In this document: piece after piece, positions 1 through 8,230 of the stretch
Numbering within the stretch: position 1 is the stretch's first letter
Layout: the number at the start of each line of letters is the position of its first letter
DNA from: an uncultured Bacilli bacterium
GTDB taxonomy: Bacteria > Bacillota_I > Bacilli_A > RFN20 > CAG-288
Direction: 5' to 3'
DNA: 20,013 bases
Assembly (NCBI GenBank): GCA_934725685.1
Contig: CAKVBX010000031.1
Span: 1 to 20,013 of the forward strand
The notes under the pieces: model-generated
The model's input: the letters and a program-made list of their open reading frames with translations, nothing else
Told to the model about the DNA's origin: nothing
Databases searched by the model: none
Position numbers and translations under genes: made by a program

Positions 1-48
1 AGGAATCCCGGAGGGCCGGCTTCCCATAATGGATTCCTTTTCTTTTTG
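1..48 (+). terminator. Terminator-like hairpin of an upstream gene
   Basis: Bases 1-8 (AGGAATCC) pair perfectly with 31-38 (GGATTCCT), enclosing a 22-base GC-rich loop that could fold further, and the 3' arm runs into a T-rich stretch (TTTTCTTTTT). This is the layout of an intrinsic terminator for a gene that lies before the window. The large loop lowers confidence. Confidence 0.45.
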
Positions 49-137
49 CAAGGATTTCTTTCTTGCGATTGCCATACTTTGCCTTACTCCTGATAGAAAA
101 ATGCCCCTTCAAGTGTTTTAATAATAAGGTATTTTCT

Positions 138-3100
138 ATGGACATTACTTTAATAAAGAATAAGGCCTCCATCGCCTTTGAGAACATCGCCCGATACGGA
201 AAACTGAAGCTGAAGAAACTCATCAGTGCTTTTAAGGAGCCCGGCCCGAAGATGCGGTGCTTCTACCTGCTCACCGTCGTCGCCGTTCTTTGCTTCCTTT
301 ACACCTGGATCAACAACAACTTCACGGTCCCACTTAGCGGAGACTATTCCCTCCAGGAGATGACCTTCCTTTTCAACGGCTATGACGACTGGCACTATTT
401 CTTCCGCACCGGGGAATTCCCTCAATGGGACAGAAGTGTCTTTCTGGGGATCGATAACATCGGCGGAAACTCCTTCTATTATCTTTTCGATCCCTTCGTC
501 CTCATCCTGTTACCGTTTCCGCGTGATTGGCTCCTTGTCCTCCAGGGACTCGAATTCGTTCCCAAGATGGTCTTGGCAGGCATGTTCTTCTACTGGTACC
601 TCGGTTCCTTCTCCCTTTCGGAGAACAACAGAACCATCGGTGCCTTAGCCTTTGCCTTCTCTGGCTATTCGATGTGCTATATCTGGTTCCACTTCATCGA
701 TTCGGTCGCCTTCCTTCCCCTTTGCTTCCTCGGTATCGAGAAAATCATCCGGGAAAAGGACCCCAGAGTCTTTTTGGTCGGTTTTTTCCTCGTGGCGATG
801 ACGAGTTACTTCTTCTTCGTCGTCTACATGATCGGTATTTTTATGTATGCCCTGTTCCGTTATTTCCAGACCATCAGAGAACGCAACTACGACGAAAACA
901 TGTCCATCATGGGTGTCGGCATCCTGAGCTTTGTCGTTGCGGTGATGCTAGGCCTGTTTGTCCTTTTACCAGGCATGTATGTCGCAAGGAACATGCCGAG
1001 AGTTACGGAAAGTTCCTATCTGGAAAATATTCTCTCCGCTTCCTCCCTGTCGGAAATGCTGAAAGCCATCTTCACTTTCACCTCCTCTACGGCACATAAC
1101 CAAGTCACTCCGCTTCTGAACTTCCTTTTTATGGCGGATGACTGCTACTATTCGAACCTGCTCAATGTCAACTGGTATGACAACATGGCCGGTTCCCTCT
1201 ATGCGACGACACCAATCCTGATTCTTTTCTTTGTCTCTGTCCTTGATGCTTTCAAGAGAAGGAAAGTCTCCTATCTCATCGGTCTTTTCTTAGCCTGCCT
1301 TCTTGTTTTCACGCCAATCGGTTTCTATCTCTTCTCCGGTTTCACCGTTGGCTATGCGAGATACTTCATCCTCCCTATCGCCTGCATGATCACCTGGTGC
1401 TGCATCACTTTGGAACGCAGAAGGGAGATTCCGAAGACCTATCTCGATATCTCCATGATCATCATCTCGGCCCTCTATGCTCTGAGCTGCTATCTCATCA
1501 TCTATGAAGTCGACCTGATTCCGAGCCACTTCACGGGAACCTATTGGGACGACAAAATGATCCTTATTCTTGTTTGTTCTGCCTATCTCCTTCTCTGCTA
1601 CCTTGTAATGCGTCCTCTTTTCCACAAGAAGAAGTTCTCCTATGCCACCTTGGGACTGATGGCCGTCAACATCATCGGCATGGCCAATGCCACCATCATC
1701 GTCCATGGCACATCCACCATCTCTCAAATTGAGTCTTACCCCGAAGAGACCAAAATCGTCAGCATGATCAAGGAAGGGGAAGGCGGAGAAGACTATTACC
1801 GCATCTATAACACGACAGCGACGAGAAACAATTCCAATGTTCCGCTCAGAGAAGGCTATTCCGGACTGAGCGATTTCCACTCCGTCTATCCGTTCAATGC
1901 CCAGGACTTCCTCGACAGAAGCCGAATCCCGCACGGCTATCACAACTGGTCGATGGGCGTCTATAACCGCCGATCCAATCTTGAAACCTTCCTCGGTACG
2001 AAATACTATCTGGTCGATCGTGTCAAAGAGGGCAGAACCCTTTCCGTTCCGGAAGCCTATCCTTCCAGAAGAGATAAGAACGGCTATCTCGTCTACGCCC
2101 TCGATTATGATATTCCATACGGATATAAGAACATTCTCAAGCTCACCGAAGAGGAGAAAAAAGAACTCGGCGTCAGCTATTCGGAAGAATTCCTTGAATT
2201 CCTCGCTTCCGACCAGTGTACGAAATCGGTCTATATCAACACGGACTTCATCGACCTTGGCTTCTCTTTCGACACTGTGATGAATACGGCCTGGCTTGCC
2301 ACGAACCTTTCCTATAAGGGATACGACGATGACTACAGCTATAACCTCTACGAAGATCTCAACGAATATCCGCTTCTCCGCTTCGCCATGCTCGACAATG
2401 AGGACTATAATCGGTTCCTCGCCCAAAAGAAGTATAATGCCGGAAAAGTGAACCTCTACGGCAGCAACTATCCGACGACGGACATCGAGGAAAACACGGA
2501 TACCCTCGCCAAGAAAGCGAGCCGCTTCCAGAGTCTCTTAGTCAGCAACAATGTCGATTATGTCGCCTACGACGAAACGGTGGATTATACCGCTTCTGGT
2601 ACGACAAAACCAACCAACCCAATCATCATGCTTTCCGGTGGTTCCAGCCGCTCGACAAGACTGAAGACCACCATCTATTCCGCTTCCTGGCCGGCTACGG
2701 ATAGCAAACCATCCGGTGTCTATGCCGTCTGTGATTCCAATGATCCGAACAATCAGGTCTGTCTTTCCAAGTTCAGCAGTGAACACCCCTGGGAATATGC
2801 TAACGGCATCCGACCAGCCGACCTAGTCTATGATTATGACACCCTGAAGGACGGAAAAGGAAATACCGATGCTTCCTATACGAGAAGTGTCCTCTATAAT
2901 TCGAAGATTCTGATTACGCCTATGGACGGAAAAGGAAATGAGACCCTCCTCTGTCCAGAAGCCGATCCTTCCAATCCGCTTTCCGGATCCTACATTTCCA
3001 TTTATGACGATGACAATATCGAATGGCGTTTCTTCGACAAGGATGACCATCTCATCTCCTTTGCACGTCATCCCTATGTCGAATACAAGAAAGCCCACGG

Positions 3101-3674
3101 ATACTATATCGACCGTCCGGTCAAGAGAATTCTTGGCATCGTCAAAGGCGGAACTAAGGATGAGCCGGTAAAGCTCGATCGTCCTTCCCTCTACATCACC
3201 AGGAATACGGAATACCAGCGTGCCATCGACAATCTGAAGGCCCATGCCATTCAGATTGAGTCAAGAAGTGAGAATACGACCACTTTCTCCGTCGACAATG
3301 CGGAAGACCGTTTCGTCGTCCTCAACTATCCTTATCAGAAAGGATGGACCGTGAAGGAAATCATCAGTAAGGATGATGGTTCCGAACAGCAGACGGAACT
3401 CGATCTTTATAAAGCGCAGGGCGGATTCCTCTCCTTTGAATCGAAGAAGGGAACACACCGCTATGTGCTTTCCTATAAGAGCCCGTATTTCTCTTTCGGC
3501 TGTATGGCGACTGCAATCGGACTTTTTGTCACCTTCCTCTGTATGGGTTATTTCGGTTATCGGAGAAGAATGGAAAAGATGATTTCCGAAACTTCTCTTC
3601 ATCATTGTGTCGATCAGTATCTCATAAAGGAGAAATACCGCTATGACGAATTCGAAACATCCGTTAGAAGGTAA
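138..3674 (+). CDS. YfhO-family polytopic membrane protein with a very large extracytoplasmic region
   Basis: A 1178-residue membrane protein of the YfhO family. B. subtilis YfhO acts with a polyprenyl-phosphate sugar system in glycosylating teichoic acids; the role here is inferred. The N-terminus has a first membrane helix (about 40-58), then the typical conserved stretch with SGDY (67-70), a W..F..G..P.W pattern (85-97) and G.D...GN..YY (104-115). Many hydrophobic helices follow to about residue 540. A hydrophilic, presumably external region of more than 500 residues comes next, then the family's C-terminal pattern (PYQKGW near 1070) and a last helix (about 1120-1145) with a basic tail. 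ATG 138 is preferred because TAAGG sits 7 bases upstream; an in-frame TTG at 63 would add 25 residues but has no convincing ribosome site. The gene overlaps the next by 32 bases. At 1178 residues it is longer than B. subtilis YfhO (about 860). Confidence 0.8.
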   Translation: MDITLIKNKASIAFENIARYGKLKLKKLISAFKEPGPKMRCFYLLTVVAVLCFLYTWINNNFTVPLSGDYSLQEMTFLFNGYDDWHYFFRTGEFPQWDRSVFLGIDNIGGNSFYYLFDPFVLILLPFPRDWLLVLQGLEFVPKMVLAGMFFYWYLGSFSLSENNRTIGALAFAFSGYSMCYIWFHFIDSVAFLPLCFLGIEKIIREKDPRVFLVGFFLVAMTSYFFFVVYMIGIFMYALFRYFQTIRERNYDENMSIMGVGILSFVVAVMLGLFVLLPGMYVARNMPRVTESSYLENILSASSLSEMLKAIFTFTSSTAHNQVTPLLNFLFMADDCYYSNLLNVNWYDNMAGSLYATTPILILFFVSVLDAFKRRKVSYLIGLFLACLLVFTPIGFYLFSGFTVGYARYFILPIACMITWCCITLERRREIPKTYLDISMIIISALYALSCYLIIYEVDLIPSHFTGTYWDDKMILILVCSAYLLLCYLVMRPLFHKKKFSYATLGLMAVNIIGMANATIIVHGTSTISQIESYPEETKIVSMIKEGEGGEDYYRIYNTTATRNNSNVPLREGYSGLSDFHSVYPFNAQDFLDRSRIPHGYHNWSMGVYNRRSNLETFLGTKYYLVDRVKEGRTLSVPEAYPSRRDKNGYLVYALDYDIPYGYKNILKLTEEEKKELGVSYSEEFLEFLASDQCTKSVYINTDFIDLGFSFDTVMNTAWLATNLSYKGYDDDYSYNLYEDLNEYPLLRFAMLDNEDYNRFLAQKKYNAGKVNLYGSNYPTTDIEENTDTLAKKASRFQSLLVSNNVDYVAYDETVDYTASGTTKPTNPIIMLSGGSSRSTRLKTTIYSASWPATDSKPSGVYAVCDSNDPNNQVCLSKFSSEHPWEYANGIRPADLVYDYDTLKDGKGNTDASYTRSVLYNSKILITPMDGKGNETLLCPEADPSNPLSGSYISIYDDDNIEWRFFDKDDHLISFARHPYVEYKKAHGYYIDRPVKRILGIVKGGTKDEPVKLDRPSLYITRNTEYQRAIDNLKAHAIQIESRSENTTTFSVDNAEDRFVVLNYPYQKGWTVKEIISKDDGSEQQTELDLYKAQGGFLSFESKKGTHRYVLSYKSPYFSFGCMATAIGLFVTFLCMGYFGYRRRMEKMISETSLHHCVDQYLIKEKYRYDEFETSVRR

Positions 3675-4836
3675 CTGTCTCTACTTCCAGTCCGGAGGTC
3701 CGACTGCCGTTATCAATACTTCGTTCTTAGGTATCTATGAAACTTTTCTCTCCCTGAAAAGGGAGGAAAAGTTTTTTGTTTCCCGATACGGCATTTCCTC
3801 TCTGCTTGACGAAAGCCTGGAGGAAGTGAAAGGAGATTACTCCTTCCTCCGTGCAAAAAACGGCGCCCATTTCGGATCTCTTAGAAAGATGCTTCCGATG
3901 GAAGAAGATGCGGAGCTCGGAAATGAGATTATTTCCCATCTTCAGAAATATCAGATTCGTTATGTTTTTGTCAATGGTGGAAATGATTCTATGGATACTG
4001 CCTATAAAATCAATCGCTATTGTCTTTACCATCATTTTCCTGCCAAAGTGTTCGGAATTCCGAAGACAATCGACAATGACCTTTTCGGAACAGATCATAC
4101 CCCGGGTTTTGGTTCTGCCGCCAAGTTTGTCGCAAACAATGTTATCACTCTCACCAGGGATGAATATAGCTATAAGAAGGGAAAAATTCTCCTCATCGAG
4201 ACGATGGGAAGAGATTCCGGATACCTGGCTGCCTCCAGTTCCTTAGCGGCATTGAGAGGATGCAAACCGGACTATATCTATGTCCCGGAAGCGGAATTTG
4301 ATATCGAATCCTTCCTCAGCAAGGCGATGTCTCTCTATGAAAGAAAAGGACATGCGGTCATCGTGTTGAGCGAGGGCATCAAAGACAAAAACGGCGCTCT
4401 TGTCGCCGGTCAGGGTAAGTCGGATGCCTTTGGGAATATCATCCCCGGCGGTGTTGCTGGGTATCTCGCTTCCCTTCTTCAAAAGCAGGGATTCCCTACC
4501 CGTTTTGTCGAATTGAATACGTTGCAGCGCTCTGCTTCCTACCTTCTTTCGAAGACGGACAGCGAGGAAGCCTATGAAGTCGGGAAAAAGGCGTTACTTT
4601 CCGCCTTGGACGGAGCGACCGGCAAGATGGTCGGTATGAAGAGAATCTCCGAGGAGCCCTATCAGATTGAATACATTCTCGTCGATCTGGCAAAGTGCAG
4701 GAAGGATGCGACTTCCATGCCCGTTTCCTATCTGAATGAAACAGGTGACAATATCAACGATTCCTTTTTGATTTATGCCGCTCCGCTAGTGCGTGGCAAC
4801 GTTCCCGTCCTTGAAAAGGATGGCCTGCTTTCCTGA
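3643..4836 (+). CDS. pfp: 6-phosphofructokinase, predicted pyrophosphate-dependent
   Basis: Phosphorylates fructose 6-phosphate to fructose 1,6-bisphosphate in the cytoplasm. The 397-residue protein shows the PFK fold landmarks: SGGPTAVIN (17-25) at the nucleotide/PPi loop, GGNDS (112-116), PKTIDND (140-146) with the catalytic aspartate D144, and MGRDSGY (188-194). In ATP-using enzymes the equivalents are GGDGS and PGTIDND; an Asp in place of the Gly (D115 here) and a Lys in PKTIDND (K141) are the established marks of PPi-using enzymes, so PPi is predicted as phosphoryl donor. The start ATG lies inside the end of the YfhO-family gene, with AAAGGAG at 3626-3632, so the two genes are probably co-transcribed and translationally linked. 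Substrate choice is family inference; membership is certain. Confidence 0.9.
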   Translation: MTNSKHPLEGNCLYFQSGGPTAVINTSFLGIYETFLSLKREEKFFVSRYGISSLLDESLEEVKGDYSFLRAKNGAHFGSLRKMLPMEEDAELGNEIISHLQKYQIRYVFVNGGNDSMDTAYKINRYCLYHHFPAKVFGIPKTIDNDLFGTDHTPGFGSAAKFVANNVITLTRDEYSYKKGKILLIETMGRDSGYLAASSSLAALRGCKPDYIYVPEAEFDIESFLSKAMSLYERKGHAVIVLSEGIKDKNGALVAGQGKSDAFGNIIPGGVAGYLASLLQKQGFPTRFVELNTLQRSASYLLSKTDSEEAYEVGKKALLSALDGATGKMVGMKRISEEPYQIEYILVDLAKCRKDATSMPVSYLNETGDNINDSFLIYAAPLVRGNVPVLEKDGLLS

Positions 4837-4843
4837 ATCATCC

Positions 4844-4885
4844 TTGCTGAAAACGAAGACTTAAGCGACTAAAATATAGAAGAGG
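4844..4885 (+). promoter_or_regulatory. Possible uvrA promoter and ribosome binding site
   Basis: In the short gap before uvrA a TAAAAT hexamer (4870-4875) resembles a -10 box. A TTGCTG at 4844-4849 resembles a -35 box, but the 20-base spacer is long. GAAGAGG (4879-4885) is the ribosome site, 8 bases before the uvrA ATG. uvrA may equally be read through from the phosphofructokinase gene. No LexA-type operator is evident here. Confidence 0.25.
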
Positions 4886-4893
4886 TTTTTTCC

Positions 4894-7734
4894 ATGACTG
4901 ATAATTATCGTGATTATATTGTTGTAAAAGGGGCACGTGAGAACAATCTGAAAAACGTCTCCGTCGAGATTCCGAAGAATTCCCTGGTTGTTTTCTCCGG
5001 TGTCTCCGGAAGTGGAAAATCGACACTCGCCTTTGACACTATCTTTGCTGAGGGACAGCGCCGTTATGTCGAGTCTCTCTCGTCCTATGCGAGAATGTTC
5101 TTAGGTGATTTTTCCAAACCTGATGTCGATTCCATCGACGGACTCTCTCCGGCCATTTCCATTGACCAGAAGACCACTTCCCACAACCCGCGTTCTACTG
5201 TCGGCACGGTGACGGAGATTTACGATTACCTGAGATTGCTCTATTCCAGAATTGGTGTCCCCTATTGTCCGGAACACCACATTCCGATTCAGGCTTCCTC
5301 CCTTCAACAGATTTATAATGCGGTAAGGAGTAATCCCGATGGAAGCAAACTCACCATTTATGCACCGGTCGTCCAGAACGAAAAAGGAACCCATCTTGCC
5401 ACATTGCAGAAATTCTTCAATCAGGGCTATACCAGAATCCGGATTGATGATAAGCCCCTCACAAGATATGACGAAGTGCCACAGTTGGACAAAAACTACA
5501 AGCATACGATTGCCTTTGCAGTCGACCGCCTTCTTCTGAACGAAGACAATAAGGACCGACTTTTCGAATCGCTGAGAACTGCGCTTGATTTTGCAAAAGG
5601 CTATGTCACCATCGATGTCGATGGGAAAGAGACATTGTATAGCGAACATCAGTCCTGCCCTGTCTGCGGCTTTTCCGTTCCTCCGTTGGAGCCTAGGCTT
5701 TTCTCTTTCAATAATCCCCTCGGTTGCTGCCCGGACTGCCATGGCCTCGGTGTGAGAATTGAAGCGGATCCTGACCTGATGATTGCGGATCCGACCAAAT
5801 CCATTGAAGATGGGGCACTCGCCTGCCTTCCGAAGAATAATCATGAGACGATTGAATGGAATGATTTCTATGCGGTGTTGGAAAAATATAAGATTTCAAC
5901 AAAGACTCCGTTCAATAAGCTTTCACAGCGTCAGAAGGAAGTTGTTATTTATGGGCCGAAAGAGCCAGTCAAATATGTCTATGAGTCCACTTCCGGTTCC
6001 AAGATTGTGAAAACAGTTACGGAAGGCCTAAAAGGCAGGATTGACCGCCTTTATATGACGACAAAGTCGGAATTCATGAAGCAGTATTATGAAGGCTTCA
6101 TGCGGGAAGTGGAATGCCCAACCTGTCATGGAGCGAGACTCAATGACATGGTTCTCTCCGTCCGTGTCGGAGGACTCAACATTCATGAACTCTGTTCACT
6201 CTCTCTGAGTAAAATCTACGATTTTTTCCAGAATCTTGCCCTTACAGAAATGCAGCATAAGATTGCCGATCTTGTCATCAATGAAATCAAAAACCGTCTG
6301 AAGTTTCTCATCGATGTCGGATTGGATTATCTGACGCTCTCCAGAGAGGCTTCTACTCTTTCCGGCGGTGAATCCCAGCGCATCCGCCTCGCCACCCAGA
6401 TTGGAAGCCGTCTCACCGGTGTCCTCTATGTTTTGGATGAACCGAGCATCGGTCTTCATCAGCGCGACAACGACCGCTTGATCAATACGTTGAAGGAAAT
6501 GAGGGATTTAGGCAATTCCCTTATCGTCGTGGAACATGATGAGGATACGATCCTTGCTGCTGATTATGTCGTCGACATCGGCCCTGGTGCTGGTGACAGA
6601 GGAGGCAATATTGTCTTTGCCGGTACTCCAAAGGAACTGGTTGCTGATAAGAATTCTTTGACCGGTGATTATCTGAGCGGCAGGAAATCGATTCCCGTTC
6701 CTTCGAAGCGGCGCGATTTCACAAAATCTCTCCTCATAAAAAAGGCACACTGCCACAATCTGAAGGATGTCGATGTGAAGATTCCGCTCGGCATCTTTGT
6801 CTGTGTAACCGGTGTCTCCGGAAGCGGAAAATCCTCTCTTGTCGATGAGGTTCTTTATAAGACAATCCGAGGAAATCTCGGCTTTAAGAGCGATAAACCA
6901 GAATGTGAAGGAATTATCAATCTGAATGAGGTGACAAAAGTCATTAATGTCTCCCAGGAACCTATCGGAAGGACACCGAGAAGTAATCCAGCAACTTACA
7001 TCAAGGTCTTTGACGATATCCGTGAGGTGTTTGCGAATGCGAAGGATGCGAAAATCAAAGGTATGGATAAATCCATGTTCTCCTTCAATGTCCGTGGTGG
7101 CCGCTGTGAAGCCTGTCAGGGTGCGGGCGTGAAGAGAATCACGATGAACTTCCTTCCGGATGTCTATGTCGAATGCGATGTCTGCCACGGGAAACGGTAT
7201 ACGGATGATGTTCTTTCCGTCTATTTCAAGGAGAAAAACATCGCCGATGTTCTCGATATGAGAGCGGAAGAGGCACTGACTTTCTTCTCGAGTTTTCCGA
7301 ACATCAAGAAGAAGCTGCAGACTCTTGTCGATGTCGGACTTGGCTACATTAAGTTAGGCCAGTCTTCCACGACCCTTTCCGGTGGCGAAGCTCAGCGTGT
7401 GAAGCTCGCCTATGAACTGGAGCGCCCGAGTGATGGAAAGACGCTCTATATCCTTGATGAACCGACGACAGGTCTCCATCCTTATGATATTGAGAAACTC
7501 ATCCATGTTCTTAACCGTCTTGTCGATAACGGCAATTCCGTCATCGTCATCGAGCATAATCTCGATGTCATCAAATCGGCCGATTATCTGATTGATCTCG
7601 GACCGGAAGGCGGAGACAAAGGTGGCGATATCGTCTTTGAAGGTACTCCGGATGATATCGTCAACTGTAAAGACTCTTTTACCGGTATCTATCTGAAACG
7701 GGAAATGGAAAAAGAAAAGTACAGGAAGAGTTAA
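4894..7734 (+). CDS. uvrA: UvrABC excinuclease subunit A
   Basis: The damage-recognition ATPase of nucleotide excision repair, which loads UvrB onto lesions. The 946 residues match the family length. Two ABC ATPase modules are visible: Walker A GVSGSGKST (36-44) with signature LSGGESQR (489-496), and Walker A GVSGSGKSS (640-648) with signature LSGGEAQR (828-835). Zinc-module cysteines are present: CPVC at 255-258 with CCPDC at 278-282 in the first half, and C738, C741, C761 and C764 in the second half, the latter being the DNA-binding zinc finger. All key residues appear intact. The common partner uvrB is not adjacent on either side. The gene stands after the phosphofructokinase gene with a 57-base gap and is followed by a weak hairpin and a long non-coding stretch. 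Confidence 0.98.
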   Translation: MTDNYRDYIVVKGARENNLKNVSVEIPKNSLVVFSGVSGSGKSTLAFDTIFAEGQRRYVESLSSYARMFLGDFSKPDVDSIDGLSPAISIDQKTTSHNPRSTVGTVTEIYDYLRLLYSRIGVPYCPEHHIPIQASSLQQIYNAVRSNPDGSKLTIYAPVVQNEKGTHLATLQKFFNQGYTRIRIDDKPLTRYDEVPQLDKNYKHTIAFAVDRLLLNEDNKDRLFESLRTALDFAKGYVTIDVDGKETLYSEHQSCPVCGFSVPPLEPRLFSFNNPLGCCPDCHGLGVRIEADPDLMIADPTKSIEDGALACLPKNNHETIEWNDFYAVLEKYKISTKTPFNKLSQRQKEVVIYGPKEPVKYVYESTSGSKIVKTVTEGLKGRIDRLYMTTKSEFMKQYYEGFMREVECPTCHGARLNDMVLSVRVGGLNIHELCSLSLSKIYDFFQNLALTEMQHKIADLVINEIKNRLKFLIDVGLDYLTLSREASTLSGGESQRIRLATQIGSRLTGVLYVLDEPSIGLHQRDNDRLINTLKEMRDLGNSLIVVEHDEDTILAADYVVDIGPGAGDRGGNIVFAGTPKELVADKNSLTGDYLSGRKSIPVPSKRRDFTKSLLIKKAHCHNLKDVDVKIPLGIFVCVTGVSGSGKSSLVDEVLYKTIRGNLGFKSDKPECEGIINLNEVTKVINVSQEPIGRTPRSNPATYIKVFDDIREVFANAKDAKIKGMDKSMFSFNVRGGRCEACQGAGVKRITMNFLPDVYVECDVCHGKRYTDDVLSVYFKEKNIADVLDMRAEEALTFFSSFPNIKKKLQTLVDVGLGYIKLGQSSTTLSGGEAQRVKLAYELERPSDGKTLYILDEPTTGLHPYDIEKLIHVLNRLVDNGNSVIVIEHNLDVIKSADYLIDLGPEGGDKGGDIVFEGTPDDIVNCKDSFTGIYLKREMEKEKYRKS

Positions 7735-7762
7735 GCATCTTTCCTAGCCTTGATTTCTTGTG

Positions 7763-7784
7763 CCTCATTGATGAGGAACTTTTT
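7763..7784 (+). terminator. Weak intrinsic terminator of uvrA
   Basis: CCTCA (7763-7767) pairs with TGAGG (7772-7776) around a TTGA loop, followed by AACTTTTT. It lies 29 bases after the uvrA stop codon. The stem is only 5 bp, so termination may be partial. Confidence 0.4.
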
Positions 7785-7984
7785 GATTGTAATCAGCCAT
7801 TAGTTAATTTTGTTAGTGACAATTGTATTAGACGATTGAAAACAAGGGTTAATCCAATCAAAATGGATCGCGGGAAAATATATCATAGACGAGTATCAAC
7901 TTGATTTCCTTTATTCTTGTAAGTTGTTTTCTTGAAGCAGTCTTAAAAGATAAAAAACACCTTATCAATATCCATATTTATCTG

Positions 7985-8010
7985 TTTGACAATATTTAGC
8001 ATTTGTCAAA
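7985..8010. repeat. Perfect 8+8 inverted repeat, operator-like
   Basis: TTTGACAA (7985-7992) and TTGTCAAA (8003-8010) are exact reverse complements separated by 10 bases, a geometry common for dimeric regulators contacting successive helical turns. The right arm contains TTGTCA (8003-8008), which with GATTAT (8026-8031) at 17-base spacing could form a promoter; the repeat would then overlap its -35 box. No T-run follows, so it is not a terminator. Confidence 0.4.
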
Positions 8011-8154
8011 AGAATGTGATTGAAAGATTATTGAACATAGTGGAATGAAGTGTACAGACTCAAGTGGACTTTTATGCAAAATCATTCAGATTGTTGCTGA
8101 TTATCGTCACATGATTTTTACTTTTTATGGCGGTATTTTTATGTCCCAAACAAA

Positions 8155-8197
8155 AGCTAGACTTTAGCTAGACTTTCGACACTCTTTGATTTATAGT
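8155..8197 (+). promoter_or_regulatory. Promoter of the accessory cassette with tandem 11-base repeat over the -35 box
   Basis: AGCTAGACTTT occurs twice back to back (8155-8165 and 8166-8176). The second copy contains TAGACT (8169-8174), which matches the -35 consensus at four of six positions; TATAGT (8192-8197) follows at the ideal 17-base spacing and matches the -10 consensus at five of six. Predicted transcription would start about 25 bases before the cassette's first gene. The repeat is placed as an activator or repressor site would be. Its role is inferred. Confidence 0.6.
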
Positions 8198-8230
8198 ATG
8201 GCCACATGACATACAGGAAAAGGAAAAGCC

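Larger units (their letters stand above)
7735..8230. other. AT-rich non-coding interval with repeats between uvrA and the accessory cassette
   Basis: About 500 bases hold no credible gene on either strand and are visibly richer in A+T than the genes before it. From left to right it contains a weak hairpin after uvrA (7763-7784), a perfect palindrome ACAATTGT (7819-7826), an 8+8 inverted repeat (7985-8010), and a perfect 11-base tandem repeat overlapping a promoter (8155-8197). The rest could be decayed sequence or an undetected small RNA; nothing else is recognisable. Confidence 0.6.

Noticed and set aside
63..137. TTG start extending the YfhO-family protein by 25 residues
   Set aside because: No ribosome site precedes it, whereas ATG 138 has TAAGG at the right distance.
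527..1099. Second-frame plus-strand ORF inside the YfhO-family gene
   Set aside because: Its Arg/Pro/Leu-rich translation is a frame shadow of the membrane-helix region.
1290..2426. Long open frame on the minus strand inside the YfhO-family gene
   Set aside because: It is antisense to a clearly coding gene, its translation is a low-complexity mix of I, V, D, E, G and R typical of a mirrored frame, and no family motif is visible.
3643..3674. Gene overlap as a possible sequencing frameshift or fusion
   Set aside because: Both proteins have complete family ends and starts, and the PFK gene has its own ribosome site, so an ordinary overlap is the better reading.
5101..5844. Minus-strand frame opposite uvrA
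   Set aside because: It is antisense to conserved UvrA sequence and shows no motif.
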